Below are positions 25,312 through 32,913 of a DNA stretch of 64,000 nucleotides, one piece after another; positions within the stretch are counted from its first letter, which is position 1; every line of letters starts with the position of its first letter. Below the pieces are notes generated by a model. That model did not search any database. It was given only the letters and a program-made list of their open reading frames with translations, and was not told the DNA's origin. Where the stretch lies: positions 91,681-155,680 of the forward strand of contig JARKNW010000011.1 of assembly GCA_029976075.1 (NCBI GenBank). The letters are read 5' to 3'. The position numbers were made by a program, and so were the translations under genes. This DNA comes from Pleomorphomonas sp. Lineage in GTDB: Bacteria > Pseudomonadota > Alphaproteobacteria > Rhizobiales > Pleomorphomonadaceae.

Positions 25312-25725
25312 TCAGGGCCTGAGGGCACTAGAGCAAAGAGATGCGTGCCAAGCTCCCAAGCCGTCGCTTGTAACTATAACCTCATGTATTTTCAACTGCC
25401 GAGATACGACTAAATTGACGTTGCACCCGGAAAGATCCTGTTTTCGAGGCGTCTCGCTAGTTTTTTGCTCCCCAGATCCTGTCGCTTGACCGTTACTCGC
25501 GCTGGTCTCTTCTCTATCATGCTGCGAAAAAACATCGGGCCATGAATATACTACTTCCGCGTCGGTTATTAACAGGTGCGTCGCTGTTGGCATCCCATAT
25601 TTTCGGATAAACTCTTTCACCGAATGCCCGACCCATGTGGACCCCATTTGGGCATTGTTGTCCTTAGTTGCGGTACATCCACCGAAAGCTAAGGAGGCGG
25701 CAATAACTACCCAATAGGCGCGCAT
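25312..25725 (-). CDS. Predicted lipoprotein carried by the prophage remnant
   Basis: Encodes 137 residues from ATG 25725. The N-terminus is a lipoprotein signal (MRAYWVVIAASLAFGGC) with lipobox AFGGC. The mature part has WVGHSVKEFIRKYGMPTATH and VYSWPDVF, like small exported lipoproteins with an SmpA/BamE-type helix-strand layout, in which a G-P---- strand follows a helix; this likeness is weak. The sequence is AT-richer than the prophage. It lies between the virion-protein and tail-fibre relics on the opposite strand, so it was probably cargo (lysogenic conversion) and has outlived the phage. Confidence 0.6.
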   Translation of the reverse strand: MRAYWVVIAASLAFGGCTATKDNNAQMGSTWVGHSVKEFIRKYGMPTATHLLITDAEVVYSWPDVFSQHDREETSASNGQATGSGEQKTSETPRKQDLSGCNVNLVVSRQLKIHEVIVTSDGLGAWHASLCSSALRP

Positions 25726-25944
25726 AGTAATTCTCAAGTTTTCAACCTACGGACGATTTAGTTCCGACTCGTGTGGGGAGTCACGCCGATTATGATCGGT
25801 ATGGCTACCTATCTGAGGTAGAGGGCGCCTCGGGGCGATGAACCAGTACGCAAGCTCTGCCAGCCGCTGTTCCCACTCATATCGACCGGCCGCTTGAGAT
25901 CCAGTTTCGAGTTTCAGCAACATACCTTCGGTCTATTGTCTGCC

Positions 25945-26045
25945 TGATTGCCGGGGTAGCGCGAGGGCAAGGCGACGATGCCATGGTCCGACCACGAGCA
26001 CGTCCCCCCCGTTTTCGATCGGGACCGCTCTGCCGTCTGCCCGCG
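25945..26045 (+). pseudogene. Tail-fibre gene start, remnant
   Basis: About 100 bases match the intergenic end and first codons of the tail-fibre gene at 19269-19379 (GACGATGCCATGGTCCGACC, then GATCGGGACCGCTCTGCCGT). The initiating ATG has become ACG and one or more bases are deleted soon after, so it cannot make fibre. Beyond about 26045 the match ends. Confidence 0.7.
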
Positions 26046-26050
26046 ACAAA

Positions 26051-26244
26051 GTGATCGCGCTTGAGGTAAAGGTCGTGCAAATGGGGGAAGGATATCCATC
26101 GGCTTCCAATGCGGTGGAACATCTCAGCAGCCTGCTCGACCAAGCCAAAGGAGGGAAGCTGCTACTTGGTTTGCTCATGTTTGCCGGTGGTATCGTGTCG
26201 ACCTATGCGCCAACGCTCATCAAGTGGATGGCGACGGGAAAGTG
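26051..26244 (+). CDS. Small single-pass membrane protein, unknown
   Basis: A 64-residue ORF from GTG 26051 with one hydrophobic helix (KLLLGLLMFAGGIVSTYAP) and a short basic end (LIKWMATGK). It resembles small phage holin- or superinfection-type membrane proteins but has no specific motif. It follows the tail-fibre relic with no clear ribosome site, though GGGGGAAGG lies inside near 26086, before no obvious start. It may be a true gene or a relic of one. A hairpin (CAGTTCCC/GGGAACTG, 26247-26265) lies right after its stop. Confidence 0.4.
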
Positions 26245-26640
26245 AACAGTTCCCTTGGGGAACTGCGACAACACAATGGGTTGCGAGTAACCCTGAGCCC
26301 AAATCGAACGTTGACCTCTGTCCAGGCCCGGCGAGAGCGCCAGAAGTTTTCCATAAATAGTTTTGGCCAAAAAGGTATATGTCATCTAGTGACAGCACCG
26401 ATTCAAATGCAGCTACCGTTCCGATTAAATCTGCTTGGCGCTTACGAGCAAGAGACCGGCGATGTCGTTACACAGGATGGTGAAATCATAGGTTTTGGTC
26501 GCTGGTAGATTATGTTTTTTCCGATTTCACGCCGTTGGATGGTGAGGAGCCGATATTCAGGCATCCCTTTATTTGGACCCTTTGCAACAAAATCAGCGAA
26601 TGGCTGGAGCAGCAGAGTGAATGCGGCCACTAACAATCAT
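26245..26640. other. Prophage-remnant DNA without a convincing gene
   Basis: After the hairpin at 26247-26265 this stretch of about 400 bases has a plus-strand ORF of 94 codons (26224-26508) with no family likeness and no ribosome site. No match to the intact prophage was found by eye. It is probably decayed sequence of the remnant. Confidence 0.5.
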
Positions 26641-26819
26641 GAGGCCACTTTTGCTCAATGCCGGTCCGTTCACCCTCCGAAGGGCGGACCGCGACGAAGA
26701 CAGATATGGACGAAAGCTGCGGACGGTTCATGGCCGATGGCAGTTTCCTCGGGCTGATCCTTGTCCGCGAGGGCTGGCTCGGGAGTGGGAGGGCGCTCGT
26801 CGGCCGTGGTGTTCGTAAC
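26641..26819 (+). pseudogene. SNase-like nuclease gene, 3' remnant
   Basis: Positions 26650-26819 match the last 170 bases of the nuclease gene at 23988-24557: the LLNAGPFTLRKADRDEDKYGRKL region appears here as LLNAGPFTLRRADRDEDRYG plus RKLRTVHG. The SNase N-terminal half, with the DGDT motif, is missing. A base deletion after that region shifts the frame, although a distant WEGARRPWCS end is preserved. No functional nuclease is possible. Confidence 0.8.
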
Positions 26820-26950
26820 GGCCGGCGTTGCTAATCCGTATCGTCGCTTGATGCGGACATATACGGAACAAAATCTCGCAAGCGAGTGACACGAGCCCCC
26901 AAAACGCCCACATGATGCCGTTGTTTTATTGGTTTTTACGGTAGCTTCAG

Positions 26951-26991
26951 CAAGCTGAACACGAGGGTTCGATTCCCTTCACCCGCTCCAG
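26951..26991. repeat. 41-bp attachment-site repeat, right copy
   Basis: Identical over 41 bases to 24659-24699, with the tRNA-Gly T-arm and acceptor sequence CCCGCTCCA. Bases before it (TTCAG) differ from the anticodon loop seen in the left copy. It is the outer right boundary of the tandem prophages; host genes begin 29 bases later. Confidence 0.85.
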
Positions 26992-27019
26992 TCAGAGTTC
27001 CTTCTTTCGGTCGTTTCGC

Positions 27020-27331
27020 TCAGGCAGCCTTTTCGCGATTCCGCTTGCGGGTTGCGGCGGCCTTCTTGGCGGAGGCCGAACGTTCCTCCTTGGATCGGGA
27101 TGCGGAGGCTGCGCCGCCTCGTCGCCCTCCCTTCTCGGATGATGCGTTGGTATCGGGGTGCTGGCGTCCAGACCCGGACTTGTTGCCGCCACCGCGTTCC
27201 TTGTTGACGGTCGCCCAGGCACGACGTTCTGCTTCGTCTTTGGATGTGCCGCGCGATTCGTAGCTTTCCTCGATATGCTCGGCCTTGCGCTTCTGCTTGT
27301 CGGTATAGGCGGATTTGTCTCCTCGGGGCAT
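27020..27331 (-). CDS. Small basic stress-type protein (plasmid-stabilisation / KGG-like)
   Basis: The 103-residue protein begins MPRGDKSAYTDKQKRKAEHI and continues EESYESRGTSKDEAERRAWATVNKE. This is typical of small hydrophilic proteins often annotated as plasmid stabilisation protein in alphaproteobacteria. The end is Lys/Arg/Ala-rich (SASAKKAAATRKRNREKAA), like histone-tail or KGG stress motifs. It likely binds nucleic acid, but its role is unknown. It is the first host gene beside the attachment site. Confidence 0.75.
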   Translation of the reverse strand: MPRGDKSAYTDKQKRKAEHIEESYESRGTSKDEAERRAWATVNKERGGGNKSGSGRQHPDTNASSEKGGRRGGAASASRSKEERSASAKKAAATRKRNREKAA

Positions 27332-27481
27332 GTAACCTCTCCTTTCCTGCGGTTTGGTTCCAGCTCAACCGCCTCTCCGGAGGAAGGTTCCCGCTCATCG
27401 GCCTTGGTTGCGCAGAGCATGGAATCGGCTACTCTTCGATCATTGTCTCGGGCGGCCTATTTTCATTTCTTTCTGACGGGG

Positions 27482-28579
27482 ATGGGGATGACCTCAGTGA
27501 TGCAGGGGGAGAGCGAACGTCGCGTCGCGACAGTCGAACTTCTTTTTGACCTCACCTTCGTCTTTGCCATTACCCAGATCACGCACCTTCTGAAGGTGGC
27601 CCACTCGCCGGGTGATGCCGTAGGCGCCCTGTCGGTGTTGACTTTCCTCTGGTGGATGTATGGCGGCTACGTCTGGTTGGCGAGCCATATCGCTTCCCAG
27701 CGAGCGCTAACGGCGGTCATGCTGGTGGCGATGATCGGCACGTTCTTCATGGCGATCGGCATTCCCGGGCTTCATGAACATAGCACCACCGTGATCGGTG
27801 GCGGGGCGCTGTTCGTCGTGGTCGTTCATGTCCTCGCCTTCGCCACGCTAGGCGGTCTTGTCGGCCCAACGCTGCGCTTCGGCTTCGTCAATGTCGGAAC
27901 CGCGCTGTTGCTGGGCGCATCAGGTTATCTGCCGGGCTTGGCTGCAAGCGTCGCTCAGGCGGTTGTCATCGTCGTTCTATTCGGTATGGCGCTCTTCTAC
28001 TCGGCTCGCGCCTTCGCCCTTTCGCCAAGCCATTTCGTGGAGCGGCATGGTTTGCTGCTGATCATTGTCTTTGGCGAGAGCGTTATTTCGATCGGCTTGT
28101 CGCTCTCCGAGGGCGGAATGATGGCCGGCCTCATTGAGGCCGGTCTGGCCTGGGCAATCATCATGGCGCTGTGGTTTGCTTATTTTGCCGCAGACGACCG
28201 GCGAGCCGAGCGACGGCTCTCCCAACTCGCACCGGCTGAGCGGGGGCGGGCTGCGCTTGTCGCCTACTGGTTCGCCTTCCTGATGATGATTGGCGGCGTG
28301 CTTTGCCTGTCGGTAGGGCTCAAGGCACATTTCAGCCCGGACGACGGGGCGGGATATCTGCCCTTCTGGCTTTCCCTCGGGCTGGCGCTCTATTTTCTTG
28401 GAACGGCCCTGTTCCGCTATGGTCTGAAGCTGCCTGGCGCTTCCTATCGCCTGTGTGCGGCGGTTGCCGGCAGCTTGCTCTGGGTATCCGCACTGTCGCC
28501 GAGCGGTCTTCTCGGCGCAGCATTGATCATCGCGCTTGCCACACTCGCAGCCGATGCTGCCTCAGGTATTGGCCGTTAA
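27482..28579 (+). CDS. Low temperature requirement protein A (LtrA) family membrane protein
   Basis: The 365-residue product starts near MGMTSVMQGESERR and has the LtrA signature RVATVELLFDLTFVFAITQI at once. About ten hydrophobic helices follow, with the conserved HFVERHGLLLIIVFGESV segment near the middle. LtrA was named from a Listeria cold-growth mutant; its biochemical role is unclear. The frame is open well upstream, but those codons overlap the divergent gene and lack the family pattern. Start at 27482 or 27500 is possible. Its stop overlaps the stop of the cupin gene from the other strand. Confidence 0.85.
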   Translation: MGMTSVMQGESERRVATVELLFDLTFVFAITQITHLLKVAHSPGDAVGALSVLTFLWWMYGGYVWLASHIASQRALTAVMLVAMIGTFFMAIGIPGLHEHSTTVIGGGALFVVVVHVLAFATLGGLVGPTLRFGFVNVGTALLLGASGYLPGLAASVAQAVVIVVLFGMALFYSARAFALSPSHFVERHGLLLIIVFGESVISIGLSLSEGGMMAGLIEAGLAWAIIMALWFAYFAADDRRAERRLSQLAPAERGRAALVAYWFAFLMMIGGVLCLSVGLKAHFSPDDGAGYLPFWLSLGLALYFLGTALFRYGLKLPGASYRLCAAVAGSLLWVSALSPSGLLGAALIIALATLAADAASGIGR

Positions 28580-28929
28580 TCCTCGGGCGACCAGGCGATC
28601 GGCACACTGTCCTTGGGGTCGTATGGCGCCTTGACGAACACAGCCTTCCAAGGCTTGTCACCGCGATTGACGACATGGTGGCCTTCGCCCGGCTCGCAAC
28701 GCAGGAAATCTCCCACGCCGAGCACATGCAGTTCGCCATCCACATACATGTGTACCTCACCGGCGATCGTCAGGAAGTTTTCCTCGATGTGCTGGTGCTT
28801 GTGGGTGTTGAAGTGCTGGCCCGGCAGCAGCGTGACCACGCCGATATCGACATGCGGACCGCGCAGGAGGTATTTGGGGCCGTGGTCGCCGAAGCGGTAG
28901 TCGTGCTCGTCTTCTCGGGTTTTGAACAT
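28576..28929 (-). CDS. Small cupin protein at the end of the lsrR-lsrK unit
   Basis: The 117-residue protein is a single cupin barrel: THKHQHIEENF gives the His and Glu metal ligands of motif 1 and GEGHHVVNRG gives the His of motif 2. ATG 28929 is preceded by AGAGGAAC. It lies 89 bases after lsrK on the same strand, so it may be cotranscribed and act on the AI-2 degradation products or a sugar, for example as an isomerase or binding protein. That link is only by position. It is not part of the enteric lsr operons I know. Confidence 0.8.
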   Translation of the reverse strand: MFKTREDEHDYRFGDHGPKYLLRGPHVDIGVVTLLPGQHFNTHKHQHIEENFLTIAGEVHMYVDGELHVLGVGDFLRCEPGEGHHVVNRGDKPWKAVFVKAPYDPKDSVPIAWSPED

Positions 28930-29018
28930 TGTTCCTCTGCCGCTGTCCTCGTGCGGACGGCGGTCCTTGCTCGAATTCGGGTTTTGGGCTCGCGAGGGGC
29001 TTCGGCACCTGACGATCG

Positions 29019-30584
29019 TCAGAGGCCGGGAGCTTTCCACATAGATCGGGTGATGCCGGCATCGACGAGATGGCGTTGGGCGGCATAGGCCTCACGCCAG
29101 CGCTGCGTTACCTCGCCGTAAAGGGTGTGACGGTTGGTATCGGGCTCGTAATGACGACGCCAGCGAACGACGGCGTCGGCCGCTTCCGGCAACGAAGAGT
29201 ATTCGCCAATGTCGACCCAGGCCGCGAGACCGGCTGCCAGGGCAGTCGCCTCGGTTACCTCAGGCACCTTGACGGGAAGTCCGGTGACGTCGGACAGGAT
29301 CTGCCCCCACAGCGCTCCCTTGGAGGCGCCGCCCGCGAAGACGAGATCGGTCAGCGTCACACCGGCGAGGTCGGCGGCGAGGCGGAGATTCTCAGAGGCG
29401 ACAATGGCAGCGTTCTCCTGAATGGCGCGGAAGATTTGCGGCTTGCCGCAGACGCTGGCATCGAGTGAGAGGTTCAGGAGCGAGGGTGCGGCGTGATACC
29501 AGGCTCCGCAGTTCATCACGTCCGAGAAAATGGGAAGAATGCCATTGGCACCTGGCGCAACCGTCGCGGACTTCTCTTCCAGCAGGGCATAGACATCGAT
29601 GCCCCGCTCGGATGCGATACGCTTTTCTTCGTCGCAGAAGGCATCACGGAACCAGCGTGTCGTCATGCCGACCATGAAGGCAATGCCTTCTGCCTGACTG
29701 AGACCCGGCACGACGTGCGGATTGACGCGCACCCGCATGGCCGGGTCGGCAGTTGGTCTCGGCATGTTGACCACTTCCTGCCAGAAGGTGCCGCCGAGCA
29801 CCGCCGCTTCGCCGGCGCGACCGACGCCAAGGCCGAGTGCGCCGAGCTGCACATCGCCACCGCCGACCACCACCGGCGTTCCCTCGACGAGGCCCGTTTC
29901 CGCCGCCGCCGCCGCGGTGACGCGACCGATGGCGGTTCCTGTTTCGTAGACGGGGGGCAGAATGGCAGGATCGACGCCAGCCTGACGGGCAATGTCGGCG
30001 TCCCAGGTCCGGGTGTCGAGGGCCAGAAGACCGCTGGTCCCGCCGTTCGACGGGTCGCAGGCAATCTCGCCGGAAAGGCGCGCGACGATCCAGTCGGACA
30101 GCATGCACATCCGGGCCGTGCGTGCATGGACGTCGGGAAGATGCCGCTCTATCCACTTGAGACGCGGAATGGCGCCCAGCGCGAAGGTCTGGCCGGTTAC
30201 GGCATAGGCGTCTCGTTCGAACCCGGGCTGGCTGGCCTTCAGCGCTTTTGTTTCGTCGGAGGCACGCGAGTCGACATTGGCGCAGGCCCAGAGCTCGCGC
30301 CCGTCCCGATCCCAGAGCACGATGCCCTCGCGCATCGATGTGGCGCTGACGGCGCCGATCGCCGACGCAGGCAACCCGGCTGATGCCAGCGCCCGGCGTA
30401 TGCAGCCAACGAGCAGGTTCCAGTTGGCGGCGCAGTCGAACTCCATCGACCCGGGATAGCGAGGATCGCTGAGATGCGTCCACTCCTCCTGGGCAACGGC
30501 AACCTGCCGGCCGGCACGGTCGAAAATGACGGCACGTCCGCTGCCTGTACCGGCATCGATGGCAAGAACATGGGGACTGGTCAT
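29019..30584 (-). CDS. lsrK: Autoinducer-2 kinase
   Basis: The 521-residue FGGY-family kinase phosphorylates imported AI-2 (open-chain DPD), trapping it in the cell and making the inducer of LsrR. It has DAGTGSGRAVIFD at residues 10-22 for phosphate binding, and matches LsrK closely in SATSMREGIVLWDRDG, DPSNGGTSGLL, VVVGGGDVQLGALGLG, LGGTFWQEVVN and FAGGASKGALWGQIL. Length is near the 530 of the enteric protein. The start overlaps the lsrR stop (ATGA), so the two are coupled. Confidence 0.95.
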   Translation of the reverse strand: MTSPHVLAIDAGTGSGRAVIFDRAGRQVAVAQEEWTHLSDPRYPGSMEFDCAANWNLLVGCIRRALASAGLPASAIGAVSATSMREGIVLWDRDGRELWACANVDSRASDETKALKASQPGFERDAYAVTGQTFALGAIPRLKWIERHLPDVHARTARMCMLSDWIVARLSGEIACDPSNGGTSGLLALDTRTWDADIARQAGVDPAILPPVYETGTAIGRVTAAAAAETGLVEGTPVVVGGGDVQLGALGLGVGRAGEAAVLGGTFWQEVVNMPRPTADPAMRVRVNPHVVPGLSQAEGIAFMVGMTTRWFRDAFCDEEKRIASERGIDVYALLEEKSATVAPGANGILPIFSDVMNCGAWYHAAPSLLNLSLDASVCGKPQIFRAIQENAAIVASENLRLAADLAGVTLTDLVFAGGASKGALWGQILSDVTGLPVKVPEVTEATALAAGLAAWVDIGEYSSLPEAADAVVRWRRHYEPDTNRHTLYGEVTQRWREAYAAQRHLVDAGITRSMWKAPGL

Positions 30585-31531
30585 GCTTGGTCTTTCTCGA
30601 GAATGGCTTGGGCGGTCGGCTCGTCGGTGATGAGAACATCGATGCGGCCGCCGCGAGCCGCCGCTCGGATGGCATCGACCTTCTTGGAACCGCCGGCGGC
30701 GGCGATCACCTGGGGAATGGCCGACAGGGCTTCGAAGTCCAAGCCGACCAACATCTTGTGGAAGGGGAGGTCGAGTGGAACGCCGTTCTGATCGTAGAAG
30801 ATGCCGATGATGTCGCCTACCGCGCCCTGGCGGCGGAAGATCTCGAACTGGGAGCGGCTCGCATAGCCTGAGGCGATCAGTGTCGCTTCGTCGGCGACGG
30901 CACCGATACCAACCAATGCATAGTTGGCCGTTCGCGCCATGCTCATCACTTCGACGACGTGCCGCTCGGCCCGGATCGCTTCGGCAATGCTCTCCTGCGA
31001 CACGACGAGCGGCGCCGGAATGAGATGGACATTCTGAGACGATCGACCGGAAGCAACGCCTTCGATATAGGCCGACACGCCGCCGGTCAGGCTTACCAGG
31101 GAAATGTCCTTGTAAGAGAGGGTTCGAGCAAGCCGCTGCAAGGTGCCCATCACCGTGGCACCCCATCCGACGGCCAGCATCTCCTGGTCCTTGAGGCGTC
31201 CCATCAGATACTGGCTCGCCGCCTCGGCCAGCCGATCGTTGATGTTGCCAGCTTCCTGGGCGGGAATGACCCGTGCCTCGTCGAGGCCGTAGATTTCCTG
31301 GAGCTTTGCTTCGAGAGCGAAGCATCCGCCATAGCTCGAGTTGATGTGGACGTGAATGAGCCCCATTCGCCGGCCGCGATCGAGCATGCGGGACACTTTG
31401 ATGCGCGACAGGTTCAGCCGCTCGCCGATTTCGCTCTGTGTGAGGCCGTCATGATAATAATGCCAGGCCACACGGCTCAGGAGCTCTTCCTCGTGTGGCT
31501 CGAATGCCAACTCGTCATAGGCTTCGTTCAC
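30581..31531 (-). CDS. lsrR: Transcriptional repressor of the lsr operon
   Basis: The protein (316 residues from GTG 31531; in-frame codons at 31540 and 31594 are alternatives) is a SorC/DeoR-type regulator. An N-terminal helix-turn-helix (RVAWHYYHDGLTQSEIGERL, then NLSRIKVSRML) precedes a sugar-phosphate-binding domain with VGWGATVMGTLQRLARTL, SLTGGVSAY and VGIGAVADEATLI. It would repress lsr genes until phospho-AI-2 binds. GTG 31531 is chosen for AAAGGTGAG just upstream and a family-like length. It faces lsrF across 370 bases of shared control region. Confidence 0.93.
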   Translation of the reverse strand: MNEAYDELAFEPHEEELLSRVAWHYYHDGLTQSEIGERLNLSRIKVSRMLDRGRRMGLIHVHINSSYGGCFALEAKLQEIYGLDEARVIPAQEAGNINDRLAEAASQYLMGRLKDQEMLAVGWGATVMGTLQRLARTLSYKDISLVSLTGGVSAYIEGVASGRSSQNVHLIPAPLVVSQESIAEAIRAERHVVEVMSMARTANYALVGIGAVADEATLIASGYASRSQFEIFRRQGAVGDIIGIFYDQNGVPLDLPFHKMLVGLDFEALSAIPQVIAAAGGSKKVDAIRAAARGGRIDVLITDEPTAQAILEKDQA

Positions 31532-31900
31532 GTCACTCACCTTTATGACATTTGCGCAGGGGCATTGGGGATTGCGCCAACGCGGCGTTTTCATCGATCA
31601 TATGATCACGATGCGCACATAAGCGCAAGATGTGAAGTTCCTGATCATCATTAAGTCGTAGGGCATTTTATCGCACTAAATGGTGAGATAAAGAAAAACA
31701 ATGAGTTAGATGGCATATATTTTAATGCGAGGAATATGCGAGAAGATTCTTTTGGGTCGCGCTGACACTTATGTGCAGAATCTGGGTTGACGACGAAGGG
31801 CGCTCAGCGAATAATTCAGCGTGCAATTGATATGGCGGTGTTCATTTGAACGGTCGGTACTGCTGATTGCAGACCCCGCCTACCCCTTTTGGAGGACCTC
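31532..31900. promoter_or_regulatory. Divergent lsrR / lsrF control region with palindromes
   Basis: This 370-base region has no gene and is AT-richer than its flanks. It contains a 12-bp palindrome GATCATATGATC (31596-31607) near lsrR. The word GCACATAAG (31615-31623) returns inverted as CTTATGTGC at 31768-31776, one near each promoter. These are candidate LsrR operators, whose spacing would suit a repression loop. There may also be a CRP-type site, but I see no clear one. Confidence 0.5.
31787..31815 (+). promoter_or_regulatory. Candidate sigma-70 promoter of the lsrFACDBGE operon
   Basis: TTGACG (31787-31792) and AATAAT (31810-31815) are 17 bases apart, 85 bases before the lsrF start. The inverted LsrR-site candidate CTTATGTGC ends 10 bases upstream of the -35 box. 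Judged by eye only. Confidence 0.5.
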
Positions 31901-32785
31901 ATGGCCGATTTGGACGACGTGAAGGAAGGCAAGGATTTCGGGTTGGACAAGCCGGTCGAGGTGCAGGCATTTCCCGTGCGCGGCTCTGTCTCGCTCGACT
32001 GGGGCATGCAAGACCGGCTGGCACGGATCTTCCAGGCCAAGAGTGGTCATACGGTTATGCTGGCCTTCGACCATGGTTATTTCCAGGGGCCGGCTACAGG
32101 CCTTGAGCGGCTTGACCTCTCCATCCGTCCGCTTGTTCCTTATACCGACGTGTTGATGTGCACGCGTGGTGGCCTTCGCCAGACCATGCCGGCCGACAGC
32201 CGCAAGCCGGTGGTGCTTCGTTGCTCGGGTGGCATGAGTGTGCTGACTGAACTGTCGCGCGAGCTCGTGGCTGTCGATATCGAGGACGCGATCCGCCTCA
32301 ATGCCTCGGCCATCACGACCAATGTGTACATCGGCGCCGAGTACGAGCATCAGTCGCTCGCCAACCTCGTCAAGCTGATCGATACCGGCAACCGGTACGG
32401 CATTCCGACCATGGCGGTAACCGGGGTTGGCAAGAACATGGCCCGCGATGCCCGCTACTTCGGCTTGGCGACCCGCATCTGTGCCGAGCTCGGAGCACAC
32501 ATCGTCAAATCCTACTATATCGACAACGGCTTCGAGAAAGTGGTCGCCGGCTGCCCGGTGCCGATCGTTATCGCTGGCGGCAAGAAGTTGCCGGAGCGCG
32601 ATGCGCTCGAGATGGCATGGCGTGCCATTGATCAGGGTGCCGCTGGCGTCGACATGGGCCGCAATATCTTCCAGTCCGATTGCCCGGTGGCGATGATCTC
32701 GGCTGTTCGTGCCGTGGTGCACGACGGCGCCAGCGTCGATCAGGCATACGACCTCTATAAGGCCGGTAAGGCCAAGGCCGCCTGA
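31901..32785 (+). CDS. lsrF: 3-hydroxy-5-phosphonooxypentane-2,4-dione thiolase
   Basis: The 294-residue DhnA-type class I aldolase-fold enzyme transfers an acetyl group from the AI-2 breakdown product P-HPD to coenzyme A, ending the pathway. It has [37 protein letters not shown] (the Lys expected to form the Schiff base), [20 protein letters not shown] and [17 protein letters not shown], nearly as in enteric LsrF. ATG 31901 follows GGAGG; the upstream in-frame codon at 31889 overlaps that site. It is first in the operon, unlike in E. coli where lsrA leads. Confidence 0.94.
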   Translation: MADLDDVKEGKDFGLDKPVEVQAFPVRGSVSLDWGMQDRLARIFQAKSGHTVMLAFDHGYFQGPATGLERLDLSIRPLVPYTDVLMCTRGGLRQTMPADSRKPVVLRCSGGMSVLTELSRELVAVDIEDAIRLNASAITTNVYIGAEYEHQSLANLVKLIDTGNRYGIPTMAVTGVGKNMARDARYFGLATRICAELGAHIVKSYYIDNGFEKVVAGCPVPIVIAGGKKLPERDALEMAWRAIDQGAAGVDMGRNIFQSDCPVAMISAVRAVVHDGASVDQAYDLYKAGKAKAA

Positions 32786-32913
32786 GGCTCCCAGACAGGA
32801 CCGCGAACCGCGCTGCCGGGCTTCCATGAGAAGTCCGGCGGACCGCCCGGAGGAGGGTGCCCTGAAACGCGGATCAAGGCCTGCGTTTCCAATAAAGTTG
32901 GGAGACTGTCGAC

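Larger units (their letters stand above)
24659..26991. mobile_element. Collapsed second prophage between two att repeats
   Basis: Flanked by identical 41-bp att repeats, this 2.3-kb segment holds, in order, a broken integrase, pieces of the large virion protein, a tail-fibre start and an SNase piece. The order matches the end of the neighbouring prophage, with everything between integrase and virion protein deleted. It is thus a relic of a relative that used the same tRNA-Gly target in tandem. It also contains a lipoprotein gene and a small membrane ORF that the larger prophage lacks. Confidence 0.85.
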
